Source: JAISGQ01 sp045604965
GTDB lineage: Bacteria > Bacillota > Clostridia > Oscillospirales > Acutalibacteraceae
NCBI GenBank assembly: GCA_045604965.1
Contig: JAZUPB010000011.1
Coordinates: forward strand, 3,690-67,689
Length of the DNA stretch: 64,000 nt
Reading direction: 5' to 3'
Position 1 is the first letter of the stretch. Every line of letters begins with the position of its first letter. The notes beneath the pieces are model-generated. The model was not told the origin of the DNA. It did no database searches and saw only the letters and a list, made by a program, of their open reading frames with translations. This document shows positions 44,442 to 53,721 of this stretch, piece after piece. Both the position numbers and the translations under genes were made by a program.

Positions 44442-46262
44442 ATGAAAAACACTTTTCGATTGATATGCTTTATTTTGTCTGCACTTATGATTCTTACCGC
44501 CTGTTCTTCGGAATCATCGGCATCAGACACATCAGATGAGACAAATCAGTCCTCACAGACTGCCTCACCCTCTGCACCATCCTTTGACAAAGACGATCTG
44601 TTTGCCGAATCCGACGAGGATGGCACCATTGTTTTTGACGGCGATGCAGCGGTGTCTGGAAATGGACTTTCATCAAGGGGTTCTGCTGTGACTGTTTCAA
44701 AAGAAGGCACATACAGAGTCAGCGGCAAATCATCTGATGGTCAGATAGTCATAGACTGCTCAGACAAGGACGATGTTGTTCTGGTTTTTGACAATCTGTC
44801 GCTACACTGTGAAAACGCTCCTGCCATTTACTGTCTTGAGGCAGACACACTGACAATCAGTCTTCCTTCCGACAGTTCTTCCTCTGTTTCCGACGGTGCG
44901 ACACGCCCCGATAAAGATTCTCCCGATGCCGCAATTTACAGCAAAGGTGATCTTTATTTCAACGGAACAGGCTCTTTGTCTGTTTCAGGCAACGCAAACA
45001 ATGCTGTTGAATCAAGAGACAGCCTTACCATTCTCGAATGTGATCTTTCTGTAGAAGCTGCCGATGACGGTATTCTCGGAAAGGACAGTCTCGAAATAGG
45101 TGCCGATGCATCTGTCTCAGTAAAATGCGATGGCGACGGACTGCGTTCTACAAATGACGAGGATGAGGGGCGCGGAAACATCTATCTCGGAAAATGCACC
45201 GTAAAGGCAGATTCAGGGGCTGACGCCGTTCAGGCGGCGGTATCTGTTACGGTTGACGAAGGCTGCACTATAGATATAATTTCAGGCGGCGGTGCAAAGG
45301 AAGCCGCTTCCGACAACTCATCAGGCTTCGGCGGTCCGGGCGGATTTGGCAATCTAAACGATTTCTCTGACAATTCTTTGTCTGCAGATTCATCCAGTAT
45401 GAAGGGCCTCAAGGCCTCCTCTGCCCTTTATATAAAAGGCGGCACGATTTCCGCCGACTGTGCAGACGATTCCCTTCATTGCAACGGCGATATATTTATA
45501 AGCGGCGGCGTACTCAATCTGTCTTCCGGTGACGACGGCATACACGCCGATTCAGAGCTTGATATCTCAGGCGGTGAAATAACTGTTTCCCGAAGCTACG
45601 AGGGGCTTGAGGCAAATGTCATAACCGTCAGCGGCGGCAATATCCAGGCTGCAGCCAGCGATGACGGTATTAATGTCGCAGGCGGTAACGACACCTCATC
45701 TGCTGGCGGTATGTGGGGACACGATATGTTCGCAAATAATGATTCCTGCCTGCTGTCTGTCAGCGGCGGCACTATCAGCATCAACGCGTCAGGCGACGGT
45801 GTCGATTCCAACGGTTCGATCAAAATGTCAGGCGGTACGCTTCTGGTAAGCGGTCCGACAAACAGTGGAAACGGATTTCTGGACTTTGCAGGAGATTTTG
45901 AGATTACCGGCGGAACACTGCTTGCTATGGGGTCTGCCGGTATGGCTCAGACTGTAAACGCGGGAACTCAGGCATCTGTTGCTGTCTCCATTAACGGAAC
46001 TGTTCCTTCAGGCTCGGTTCTCACACTTAAAACATTGGAGGGTACGGAGATCATTTCCTATACCGCTCCTAAAAAATATCAGTGCTTTGTTGCCAGCTCT
46101 CCTCTTATGTCAGAGGGTCAGACAGTGCAGGTCCTTGTTGACGGCGAGCTTCTCGGCTCTCTCACTGCATCTGTCAACATCAGCAGCGGCGGCTCAGGCA
46201 TGGGAGGACCCGGCGGCGGTCACGGTCACGGAGGGCACGGACCCGGCGGCGGTCGTCCCTAA
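44442..46262 (+). CDS. DUF4353 carbohydrate-binding-type lipoprotein
   Basis: A 606-residue secreted lipoprotein. The signal peptide ends in the lipobox ILTAC. After a Ser-rich spacer the body is a long repeat-rich beta-helix: many strands of the form SGGxIxxx, with DDGI/GDGV turns (for example ADDGILG, SGDDGIHAD, SGDGVDSN). The last 25 residues are Gly/His rich (GGPGGGHGHGGHGPGGG), possibly metal-binding. This layout matches DUF4353 proteins annotated as carbohydrate-binding. I chose ATG 44442 because GAGGA lies eight bases upstream. Third gene of the VTC operon. Confidence 0.8.
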   Translation: MKNTFRLICFILSALMILTACSSESSASDTSDETNQSSQTASPSAPSFDKDDLFAESDEDGTIVFDGDAAVSGNGLSSRGSAVTVSKEGTYRVSGKSSDGQIVIDCSDKDDVVLVFDNLSLHCENAPAIYCLEADTLTISLPSDSSSSVSDGATRPDKDSPDAAIYSKGDLYFNGTGSLSVSGNANNAVESRDSLTILECDLSVEAADDGILGKDSLEIGADASVSVKCDGDGLRSTNDEDEGRGNIYLGKCTVKADSGADAVQAAVSVTVDEGCTIDIISGGGAKEAASDNSSGFGGPGGFGNLNDFSDNSLSADSSSMKGLKASSALYIKGGTISADCADDSLHCNGDIFISGGVLNLSSGDDGIHADSELDISGGEITVSRSYEGLEANVITVSGGNIQAAASDDGINVAGGNDTSSAGGMWGHDMFANNDSCLLSVSGGTISINASGDGVDSNGSIKMSGGTLLVSGPTNSGNGFLDFAGDFEITGGTLLAMGSAGMAQTVNAGTQASVAVSINGTVPSGSVLTLKTLEGTEIISYTAPKKYQCFVASSPLMSEGQTVQVLVDGELLGSLTASVNISSGGSGMGGPGGGHGHGGHGPGGGRP

Positions 46263-46281
46263 AATATTGGAGGAATAATAA

Positions 46282-46911
46282 ATGATTAAAACAGACGGTC
46301 TTATTTTCGATATGGACGGTACTCTCTGGGATTCTGCCGATGCAATAGCCGAATCCTGGAATGAGGTTTTCCCTAAGCACAACCTCAGTTATCGCACAAC
46401 TGCTCCCGAGATTCACGCACAGATGGGCAAGCCTATGAGCGATATATTCGCCGCTCTTCTTCCCGATGAATCTCAGGAGGTCCGTGATGCTGTGGAAAAG
46501 GATGCCTGTGAAAACGAGAATATTTATCTCGCTGCTCACGGCGGTGTGCTCTATCCTGATCTTGAGGAAACTCTCCGCACATTATCTATGTCCGTTCCGC
46601 TTTTCATCGTCAGCAACTGTCAGGCAGGCTATATCGAGGCTTTTTTTGAATACCACAAGCTAGAATACCTGTTCAAGGACTACGAATGCTGGGGACACAC
46701 GTTTCTTTCAAAGGCAGAAAACATTTCTCTCGTTGTTGAAAGAAACGGTCTGAAAAATCCTGTTTATATCGGCGATACTGCTCTCGACGGAGTTTCCTCC
46801 CGTGAAGCCGGCGTTCCTTTTATCCACGCTGCTTACGGCTTTGGAACAACAGATGACTGCGATGAGTCCATCAACTCTGTTTCTGAGCTTATCGGACTGG
46901 TTAGTCACTAA
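46282..46911 (+). CDS. HAD family hydrolase
   Basis: A 209-residue haloacid-dehalogenase phosphatase of the phosphoglycolate/beta-phosphoglucomutase-like group. Motif I is FDMDGTLWDS, motif II is the FIVSNCQ strand, the Lys is in FLSKAENI and motif III is YIGDTALDG. A helical cap lies between I and II. It removes phosphate from a small molecule. The start follows TTGGAGGA, 20 bases after the DUF4353 stop, so it may ride on the same transcript. Confidence 0.88.
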   Translation: MIKTDGLIFDMDGTLWDSADAIAESWNEVFPKHNLSYRTTAPEIHAQMGKPMSDIFAALLPDESQEVRDAVEKDACENENIYLAAHGGVLYPDLEETLRTLSMSVPLFIVSNCQAGYIEAFFEYHKLEYLFKDYECWGHTFLSKAENISLVVERNGLKNPVYIGDTALDGVSSREAGVPFIHAAYGFGTTDDCDESINSVSELIGLVSH

Positions 46912-46929
46912 AATTTTACTTTTACTGCG

Positions 46930-46958
46930 TTGCAATAACCCTCCTGTTATGCTACAAT
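46930..46958 (+). promoter_or_regulatory. Candidate promoter of zinc-ribbon gene
   Basis: TTGCAA (46930-46935), 17-base spacer, TACAAT (46953-46958), 30 bases before the start. Confidence 0.5.
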
Positions 46959-46988
46959 TTTCGTATCATAACTGTGGAGGGTTATTTT

Positions 46989-47720
46989 ATGTACTTCGAC
47001 AAGCTTATATGGAGCAGTGTTTCTCCCTTAAGAAAAGATTCAACATACATCTCTCTTGAGTATGTCATAAATGACCTCGGCATATTCTGTAAGGGTGAAC
47101 AGCGCACCAAGGATGTCGGATTTGCTATGTCGCGTATCGGCTCTCCCCTTGGTCTGACTGCTGTGGAAAATACTGATTATGCTGCAAAATCTCTTGGCCG
47201 TGTGGTTATTCTCTGGAGCAGGATAACCGATGTTCAGAACGATGCCGAAAAAGGCTGCGTAATCGTTTTTGGCAACGCTCGCGATAAGATCGTTATCCAC
47301 TGCGAGCCCTCTGTCAGAGAGGATCTTCTTTCTCGCATAGCCTCAATGCGTGAATTCTGCGCTTCTTCTCCCGATTCGGACGAAAAGGCCGCTGCCTGGC
47401 TCGCCTGGGCTTCGGACAGCAGTATTTCCAATCTCTTTGCTCCTCTTGACACTCTTATTGAAGAAGAACGTGTTCAGATAGACAGCCGCACATACACCGA
47501 CACTCAGCTTTCTGCTGTTGCTATGCCTGCCGCTGAGGTTCCTTCGAAAGAAGCTGCTGAACCTACTGCTGAGGCCGCTGCAGAAACCGAAGTTACAAAG
47601 GCTGAGAGTGCATCTGAGCCTGTGCCTGCACCTGCAGTCCCCCCCTCCGTATGCCCTGCCTGCGGTGCACCCACCAAGCCCAACGCAAAATTCTGCACTC
47701 AGTGCGGCATAAAGCTCTGA
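46989..47720 (+). CDS. Zinc-ribbon protein with PH-like N-terminal domain
   Basis: A 243-residue protein. Residues 1-130 form a beta-rich domain that looks PH-like (a set of strands with SLGRVVILWSRITDV and CVIVFGNARDKIVIHC). Then comes a flexible Ala/Glu/Pro linker of about 60 residues and a C-terminal zinc ribbon, CPACGAPTKPNAKFCTQCG. No membrane segment. Such linker-plus-ribbon tails are common in Clostridia, usually as protein-interaction modules. Function unknown. The start at 46989 is set by GGAGGG seven bases upstream. Confidence 0.7.
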   Translation: MYFDKLIWSSVSPLRKDSTYISLEYVINDLGIFCKGEQRTKDVGFAMSRIGSPLGLTAVENTDYAAKSLGRVVILWSRITDVQNDAEKGCVIVFGNARDKIVIHCEPSVREDLLSRIASMREFCASSPDSDEKAAAWLAWASDSSISNLFAPLDTLIEEERVQIDSRTYTDTQLSAVAMPAAEVPSKEAAEPTAEAAAETEVTKAESASEPVPAPAVPPSVCPACGAPTKPNAKFCTQCGIKL

Positions 47721-47731
47721 TATATATCATT

Positions 47732-47765
47732 ATGGGACACTTTTATTAAAAGCGTCCCATTTTTT
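47732..47765 (+). terminator. Terminator after zinc-ribbon gene
   Basis: ATGGGAC...GTCCCAT stem with inner T-A pairs (47732-47760), one mismatch, then T5. Confidence 0.75.
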
Positions 47766-47865
47766 AATAATTTATGAATTTTCTTCCAACCATTCCTGTA
47801 TTTGGCGTGTTTTATAGTCAAAGGTTCGAATCTGATGCAAATTTATTAAACGGAGGGAAATGAAA

Positions 47866-49482
47866 ATGAAAAAGAATTTTACCCGAACTCTGGCGTTGTT
47901 CACTGCATTGGTACTCCTGCTTGCGGCTATGGCAGGATGTGCAAAATCCGAAGAAGCACTCTACGATGCAAGTTACGCACCGACTGTTATGGATTCCTAC
48001 GAAATGTTCACCGAAGAATCCGAGTCTATGGAAAATATGGCTGATATGGATTATCTTTACGATCAGCCCGAATTTGACACCGAAGAATATAACAGCATTA
48101 CCGAAAATCGTTATCTTTCTGTCGCTGTAAATCCCCTTTCCACCTTCTCTGCCGATGTTGACACCGCATCTTATTCCAATGTGCGCAGATACATCGACGA
48201 TATGATGCTTCCCCCTGCCGATGCTGTAAGGATCGAAGAGATGCTCAATTACTTCTCCTACGATTACCCCGAACCTAAGGAAGGCGAGCCTTTCTCTGTA
48301 ACCACAGAAATCGGCGAATGTCCCTGGAACAAGGATTCAAAGCTTCTTCACGTAGGACTTCAGGCTCAGAAGCTTAAAACAGATTCTCTGCCTCCTTCAA
48401 ACCTTGTATTCCTTATCGACGTTTCAGGTTCGATGGATTCTCCCGATAAGCTGCCCCTTGTCAAGGAAGCATTTTCCCTTCTTACAGAGCAGCTTGGTGA
48501 GGATGATCGAATCTCAATAGTCACCTACGCAAGCCGTGATATGGTCGTTCTCGAAGGCGCAAGCGGCAACGACAAACAGGAAATTTCTGATGCTATCTAT
48601 ATGCTCGATGCAGGCGGTTCCACTGCAGGCTCTGCAGGCATCACCACTGCATACGCCATTGCTGAGCGCTATTTTATCGAGGGCGGCAACAACAGAGTCA
48701 TCCTCGCTACAGATGGCGACCTCAATGTCGGTCCTTCCAGCGAAGGCGAGCTCACAAGACTTGTTGAAAAGAAGCGCAAAAGCGGTGTTTTCCTCTCTGT
48801 TATGGGCTTCGGCACAGGAAATATAAAGGATAACAAGATGGAAGCTCTCGCTGACAACGGCAACGGCACATATTATTATATCGACAGCAAAGCCGAGGCT
48901 CGCAAGGTTCTTGCCGAAGAGCTTGGCGGTACTCTGTTCACCGTTGCAAAGGATGTAAAATTCCAGATCGAGTTCAACCCTGCAGTTGTCAAGGGCTACA
49001 GACTTATCGGATATGAAAACCGTCTGATGGAGAATGAGGATTTCAACGACGATACAAAGGATGCAGGCGAGATCGGCGCAGGTCATCACGTTACTGTTCT
49101 TTATGAGCTTGTTACCGTGGATTCTCCCATCGAAATCCCTGCTCCTGAGCTTACTTATCAGAACAGCGATAATAACGGCAGTGACGATTATCTCACCGTA
49201 AAGGTTCGCTGCAAGAGACCTGACGAGGACGAAAGCGTGCTCTTTACCTACCCTGTAGATAAGGATAAGTACACTGACAATCCTTCCGATGATTTCGTCT
49301 TCGCTTCTGCTGTTGCTCAGTACGGTATGCTGCTTCGCGATTCCGAGTATGTCGGCACTGCAACATTTGAATCTGTTCTCGATCAGCTCGATTCCCGTGA
49401 CGGTCTTCTCTGTGACGATTACCGCACCGATTTCCGCCGAATCGTCAATGACACTATGCTCATAAAGCAGCTGGCTGATTGA
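47866..49482 (+). CDS. VWA-domain lipoprotein (YfbK-like)
   Basis: A 538-residue surface lipoprotein related to YfbK. The signal peptide ends with the lipobox MAGC. The N-terminal 'VWA-associated' block (FSADVDTASYSNVRRYI, MLPPADAVRIEEMLNYF) and the metal-binding MIDAS DVSGSM with its later GSTAGSAG and ATDGDLN loops are clear. The C-terminal part matches the DUF3520-type domain (GHHVTVLYELV, FVFASAVAQYGMLL). It likely mediates adhesion or binding in the wall; substrate unknown. The start at 47866 follows GGAGGG. A second lipoprotein gene follows 16 bases on. Confidence 0.88.
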   Translation: MKKNFTRTLALFTALVLLLAAMAGCAKSEEALYDASYAPTVMDSYEMFTEESESMENMADMDYLYDQPEFDTEEYNSITENRYLSVAVNPLSTFSADVDTASYSNVRRYIDDMMLPPADAVRIEEMLNYFSYDYPEPKEGEPFSVTTEIGECPWNKDSKLLHVGLQAQKLKTDSLPPSNLVFLIDVSGSMDSPDKLPLVKEAFSLLTEQLGEDDRISIVTYASRDMVVLEGASGNDKQEISDAIYMLDAGGSTAGSAGITTAYAIAERYFIEGGNNRVILATDGDLNVGPSSEGELTRLVEKKRKSGVFLSVMGFGTGNIKDNKMEALADNGNGTYYYIDSKAEARKVLAEELGGTLFTVAKDVKFQIEFNPAVVKGYRLIGYENRLMENEDFNDDTKDAGEIGAGHHVTVLYELVTVDSPIEIPAPELTYQNSDNNGSDDYLTVKVRCKRPDEDESVLFTYPVDKDKYTDNPSDDFVFASAVAQYGMLLRDSEYVGTATFESVLDQLDSRDGLLCDDYRTDFRRIVNDTMLIKQLAD

Positions 49483-49498
49483 ACAAGAGATGAAAGAC

Positions 49499-50062
49499 AT
49501 GAAAAAACTAATTTTACTGATAGTGTGTATCTTATGCCTTTCTCTTTCGTGCTGTACCTCAGGTGCAAAATATAATATCCATGATATCAGCAACGCAGTT
49601 GAAACTACTCTCAGCATTTCAACAGAGGCTATGACTGACAGAGAAATGGAGTGGTTCGACGTTTCAAATGCAAAAGGCATAAAAGCCTCCGGATATGTCT
49701 ATACGGATGACCGCGTTTATAATCTTGGATTCAATTCTATGGATATCGTGGTGTTCAGAAGCTCAAAGAAGGCTGAAGCCTTCTTCGAGCGGTACAGCAA
49801 CGAAGAACTCAATTACATCTCTCTTATCCGCAGCGGTGAAAACTTCTGCCTTGTCAGTGATCATTCCTTCTGCGATGCTGTCGGACGGTCATATGTTTAT
49901 ATAAAAGACAATGCAGTCTTTATGGTCAACACGGTTTTGGGCGCAGGTCTTCTCTCTGAAGAGGAATCAGAAGCAGAGTCAGAGGCAAATAAAAAGACCG
50001 CCGAAAGTTTTGACACCTTTATCGAGCAGGATTTCCCAAAAATCATCGAAGCTCTCGGATAA
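49499..50062 (+). CDS. Hypothetical lipoprotein
   Basis: A 187-residue secreted protein. A signal peptide (KKLILLIVCILCLSLSC) ends at a double Cys, LSLSCC, a passable lipobox. The mature part has a strand-rich fold (IKASGYVYTDDRVYNLGF, IVVFRSSKKAEAFFERY) and a Glu/Ser tract before the C-terminus. No known family. It lies 16 bases behind the VWA lipoprotein and is probably co-transcribed, so the two may work together on the cell surface. The start at 49499 is uncertain; an earlier ATG at 49490 lies on the ribosome site. Confidence 0.65.
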   Translation: MKKLILLIVCILCLSLSCCTSGAKYNIHDISNAVETTLSISTEAMTDREMEWFDVSNAKGIKASGYVYTDDRVYNLGFNSMDIVVFRSSKKAEAFFERYSNEELNYISLIRSGENFCLVSDHSFCDAVGRSYVYIKDNAVFMVNTVLGAGLLSEEESEAESEANKKTAESFDTFIEQDFPKIIEALG

Positions 50063-50072
50063 ATAACTGCAC

Positions 50073-50112
50073 AAAAGGAAGCACTTCATCACAGGTGCTT
50101 CCTTTTTATTTA
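50073..50112 (+). terminator. Terminator after lipoprotein pair
   Basis: Perfect 12-bp stem (50073-50084 with 50095-50106) and T run. Confidence 0.85.
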
Positions 50113-50134
50113 TTATAATGTCTGTCTGCACTGC

Positions 50135-50539
50135 TTAAGCAAATACGATCCTGTTTTTCTCCTGTGTTTTTTCGCAGAAAAGTCCGCTCACCAGCAGTGC
50201 CAGTGCAGAAAGCGGAATCCACAGCAGAATATACTGCGGGCATATCTGGCCTAAAATATTCAGCGGCATTTCCGAATAGTCCCACACTCCCCAGTGCAGA
50301 AGCTTATTTACTATACATCCCACCGCAAATTCGGCACCTGTTATGAGCGCTGTGCTTTTAAGGGTTTTGACAAGAAAATTGGATTCTGATTTTTTATTGA
50401 TATAGTGCACGCCAAGAACGCACAATCCTCCTGTCAGCGCCATAGTCCAGTGCGTCCAGCCGCGCCAGATGATCTCGGCGCAGGTATATCCTGCCGCTCC
50501 TGCTGTAAAAACCGCTATATTTTTTAATCTGTCTGTCAA
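50135..50539 (-). CDS. CmpB-type putative ABC transporter IV membrane protein
   Basis: A 134-residue protein with four membrane helices. The N-terminal half has the pattern AGYTCAEIIWRGWTHWTM, followed by the LHWGVWDYSEMPLNILGQICP segment, both typical of the 'putative ABC-transporter type IV' family (PF06541). The role is unknown; no ATPase gene is next to it. The start follows GGATGA-type sequence only weakly. It is divergent from the potABCD promoter region. Confidence 0.8.
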   Translation of the reverse strand: MTDRLKNIAVFTAGAAGYTCAEIIWRGWTHWTMALTGGLCVLGVHYINKKSESNFLVKTLKSTALITGAEFAVGCIVNKLLHWGVWDYSEMPLNILGQICPQYILLWIPLSALALLVSGLFCEKTQEKNRIVFA

Positions 50540-50828
50540 ATTTATTCATCCTTCTTTTTATTACGTATTACATATGATTGCTCATATCTTTTCTTTTATC
50601 CCTCTTTCTGTTTCCTTTTGCTTTGTTATTTATGTGTAATTTGACCATTAAATTCCTATTTCACGTTCAGTTACTGTAAAAAGAGAGTATTTAAAAGCAT
50701 TTGGGAGTATTTAAGAGAATTTCAAAGCATTGTAGAGATAGTTCAATATTACCCTCGGTTTTTTCACGGTTTTTTGCGGTTTTTCGTGGGTTTTTCAAAT
50801 TTTTTTGCTCGAAATTTGCGTTATTTAC

Positions 50829-50857
50829 TTGACATTTAAACATAATATTAATATAGT
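50829..50857 (+). promoter_or_regulatory. Promoter of potABCD
   Basis: TTGACA (50829-50834), 17-base spacer, TATAGT (50852-50857), a near-consensus site. Upstream, 50670-50815 is AT-rich with repeated TATTT / GTTTTT units and no gene; 50540-50670 also holds nothing I can identify. Confidence 0.75.
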
Positions 50858-50922
50858 AATGGTGATATGACTTTGTTCTCAAATGTCATTTCTTTTTTTG
50901 TATATGTAAGGAGGAAGGCAAG

Positions 50923-52008
50923 TTGTCTGATACTATCATCAGTTTAAAAAATGTATCGGTGTCATTTGATGGGGAGAGTGTCCTTAATAACCTCAATCTT
51001 GATATTGACAATGGAGCCTTTGTTACGCTTCTCGGACCCTCCGGCTGCGGCAAGACTACTACTCTTCGCATTATCGGCGGATTTATTGATCCTGATGAGG
51101 GCGATGTTTATTTCGGCGGCGAAAGAATAAACGATCTCCCCCCTCACAAGCGCAAGCTCAACACTGTTTTTCAGCGTTATGCGCTGTTTCCCCACATGAA
51201 TGTATTTGAAAATATCGCATTCGGCATGAAAATTCAGAAGAAGCCGAAGGATGTTATAAAGCAGAGAGTCAAGGAGCTTTTAAAACTTGTTTCTCTCGAA
51301 GGTTATGAGAAGAGAACTGTTGATACCCTTTCAGGTGGTCAGCAGCAGAGAATCGCGATTGCCCGTGCTCTTGCAAATGACCCGAAGGTTCTTCTTCTTG
51401 ACGAGCCGCTCGGAGCACTTGACCTGAAACTTCGCAAGGATATGCAGGTCGAGCTTAAAAAGATCCAGCAGCAGCTTGGCATCACTTTCATATATGTTAC
51501 CCACGATCAGGAAGAGGCACTCTCTATGTCTGACGTTATCGTGGTTATGAATCACGGCGTTATCCAGCAGATCGGCACTCCCGAGGATATCTACAATGAG
51601 CCCGAAAACGGCTTTGTTGCAGACTTCATCGGCGAGAGCAACATTGTTGACGGCATTATGCACGCCGATTTTGATGTCGAATTCTGCGGTGCAAGACTTG
51701 AATGTGTGGACAAGGGCTTCGCGACAGGCGAAGAGGTTGACGTTGTTGTCCGACCCGAGGATGTTCTTGTTGTTCCAGAATACGTTTCCAAATTCTCCGG
51801 AACTGTTCTTTCCACTACTTTCAAGGGCGTACATTACGAGATGATTGTCAATATCCCCGATCAGGATGAGGACTGGCTCATTCAGTCCACTATTCCCCAG
51901 AAGGAAGGCGATGTCATAGGAATGACCGTCGCTCCCGAAAATATCCATATTATGAAGAAGTATACCGGCGACTACGCAAGCGATATAGATTTCGCTGACG
52001 ACAACTGA
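50923..52008 (+). CDS. potA: Spermidine/putrescine ABC transporter ATPase
   Basis: A 361-residue import ATPase. Walker A GPSGCGKTTTLR (about 37-48), signature LSGGQQQRIAIARAL, Walker B VLLLDEPLGALD and H-loop VTHDQEEAL are complete. A C-terminal TOBE domain follows (VVVRPEDVLVV). Its length, and the potB-potC-potD genes that follow, identify it as PotA. It powers uptake of polyamines across the cell membrane. The start is a TTG at 50923 behind GGAGGAAG. First gene of the operon. Confidence 0.95.
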   Translation: MSDTIISLKNVSVSFDGESVLNNLNLDIDNGAFVTLLGPSGCGKTTTLRIIGGFIDPDEGDVYFGGERINDLPPHKRKLNTVFQRYALFPHMNVFENIAFGMKIQKKPKDVIKQRVKELLKLVSLEGYEKRTVDTLSGGQQQRIAIARALANDPKVLLLDEPLGALDLKLRKDMQVELKKIQQQLGITFIYVTHDQEEALSMSDVIVVMNHGVIQQIGTPEDIYNEPENGFVADFIGESNIVDGIMHADFDVEFCGARLECVDKGFATGEEVDVVVRPEDVLVVPEYVSKFSGTVLSTTFKGVHYEMIVNIPDQDEDWLIQSTIPQKEGDVIGMTVAPENIHIMKKYTGDYASDIDFADDN

Positions 52009-52043
52009 TCTATTATATTTCTTCACAAAGGAGTTCTTCGGGT

Positions 52044-52871
52044 ATGAAACAGAAAAGAAAACTTAGCTGGCTCGCAGCTCCTTACGGGCTGTGGATGCTG
52101 CTCTTTACGGTGGTTCCCCTTGCCATCGTGGTTTATTACGCATTTACCACCAGATCCGGTGAGTTCTCTTTTGCCAATCTTTCCGAGATCGGCAGATATA
52201 TTGATGTTCTGCTCACTTCTCTGCTTTTTGGTATAGCCGCAACACTTCTTTGTCTTATTCTTGGCTATCCCATTGCCTACAGCATTTCCCGTGCAAAGGG
52301 TATGAAGCAGCAGACTATGGTTATGCTCATTATGATCCCTCAATGGATGAATTTCCTCATCCGCACCTACGCCTGGATGACTCTGCTTGAGGACACAGGT
52401 CTCATAAATACGATTCTGGGCTTTTTCGGACTTGATCCCCTGCATATGATCAATACCGACGGCGCTATTCTACTCGGTCTTGTTTATACATTCCTGCCCT
52501 ATATGATACTGCCCCTTTACTCTGTTATGACTAAGATCGACAGCAGAGTTATCGAGGCTGCACAGGATTTGGGTGCAAGCGGTATTCACGTATTTACCCG
52601 TGTTATCCTTCCTCTCAGCATTCCCGGTATCATTTCCGGCATCACTATGGTTTTCGTCCCCTCCCTCAGCGCGTTCTTTATCTCTGAACTTCTCGGCGGC
52701 GGTAAGACAATGCTTATCGGTAATATTATCGAAGCAAAATTCCTCGGCCAGGCGGTAAACTTCAACGTAGGTTCAATGCTGTCTCTGGTACTTATGGTTC
52801 TCGTTCTCATATGCATGTTCTTTATGAATAAATTCGGAGACGAAGACGGATCGGGGGCGTTGGTTGCATGA
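52044..52871 (+). CDS. potB: Spermidine/putrescine ABC permease
   Basis: A 275-residue permease with six membrane helices. The ATPase-contact EAA loop reads IEAAQDLGASGIHVFTRVILP, and the N-terminal half has the helix FTVVPLAIVVYYAFTT. It forms the pore with PotC. The start follows AAAGGAG. Its stop overlaps the potC start by four bases (ATGA). Confidence 0.95.
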   Translation: MKQKRKLSWLAAPYGLWMLLFTVVPLAIVVYYAFTTRSGEFSFANLSEIGRYIDVLLTSLLFGIAATLLCLILGYPIAYSISRAKGMKQQTMVMLIMIPQWMNFLIRTYAWMTLLEDTGLINTILGFFGLDPLHMINTDGAILLGLVYTFLPYMILPLYSVMTKIDSRVIEAAQDLGASGIHVFTRVILPLSIPGIISGITMVFVPSLSAFFISELLGGGKTMLIGNIIEAKFLGQAVNFNVGSMLSLVLMVLVLICMFFMNKFGDEDGSGALVA

Positions 52872-53692
52872 AGACATTCTATCGTATTTACAATACCATC
52901 ATTTTTATTTTCCTTTATGCGCCCATCGCTGTTCTCATCGCATACTCATTTAATGAATCCAAAAATCGCGGTGTTTTCAGTGGCTTTACCTTTGACTGGT
53001 ACAAGGCATTGTTCCAGGATGAGGCTATCATAAGAGCTCTTGGACTTTCGCTTCTTATAGCTGTTATCTCTGCTCTTGTTGCTACAATAATAGGAACTGC
53101 AACTGCAGTCGGTCTCCAGCACACAAATAAGAAGCTCAAGGCCGTAATGCTGACCCTCAACAATGTACCTATGGTCAACCCTGAGATCGTAACAGGTATT
53201 TCCTTTATGCTTCTCTTCGTTGCTGTGGCAAAGCTTACAAATTACGCTATCAATCTGGGCATTTACTCTCTTCTCATTGCCCATATCTCATTCTGTATTC
53301 CTTATGTGGTTCTTTCTGTTATGCCCAAGCTCAGACAGATGAATCCTCATATCCAGGAAGCAGCTCAGGATCTCGGCTGTACACCTTTCAAATCATTTTT
53401 TAAGGTTGTTCTCCCCGAGATTATGCCCGGCGTTATGACCGGTCTTATGATGTCCTTTACCCTCTCCCTCGACGATTTTGTAATCAGCTATTTCGTCGGC
53501 GGAACAGGTATGGAAACCCTGCCGATGCTTATCTTCGCTCAGGCACGTAAAGGTGTCAGCCCGAAAATTTATGCATTGACCTCGCTTATGTTCTTTGCTA
53601 TACTCATTATGCTTCTGCTTATCAATTATATTCAGTCAAGCCAGAATATGAAGAGCGAACGCAGACGCCGCAAAGCAGGCAGAAATGTCTGA
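52868..53692 (+). CDS. potC: Spermidine/putrescine ABC permease
   Basis: A 274-residue permease of six membrane helices, the partner of PotB. The EAA loop is IQEAAQDLGCTPFKSFFKV, after the helix ending PYVVLSVMP. A short basic C-terminal tail (SERRRRKAGR) faces the cytoplasm. Translation is coupled to potB by the four-base overlap. Confidence 0.95.
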   Translation: MKTFYRIYNTIIFIFLYAPIAVLIAYSFNESKNRGVFSGFTFDWYKALFQDEAIIRALGLSLLIAVISALVATIIGTATAVGLQHTNKKLKAVMLTLNNVPMVNPEIVTGISFMLLFVAVAKLTNYAINLGIYSLLIAHISFCIPYVVLSVMPKLRQMNPHIQEAAQDLGCTPFKSFFKVVLPEIMPGVMTGLMMSFTLSLDDFVISYFVGGTGMETLPMLIFAQARKGVSPKIYALTSLMFFAILIMLLLINYIQSSQNMKSERRRRKAGRNV

Positions 53693-53721
53693 TTTGATAT
53701 AATTTTAGGAGGAATGGTAAG

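Noticed and set aside
44942..45900. Tandem DNA repeats or a CRISPR-like array in the DUF4353 gene
   Set aside because: The SGG/DDG units repeat only at the protein level with different codons and spacing; there is no direct DNA repeat with constant spacers.
48514..49680. A 388-codon open frame on the minus strand
   Set aside because: Antisense to the VWA lipoprotein gene with its MIDAS motif; no recognisable protein content.
50691..50882. Possible 63-residue minus-strand gene upstream of potA
   Set aside because: No ribosome site, Lys/Asn-rich content as expected from AT-rich spacer, and it runs through the potABCD promoter.
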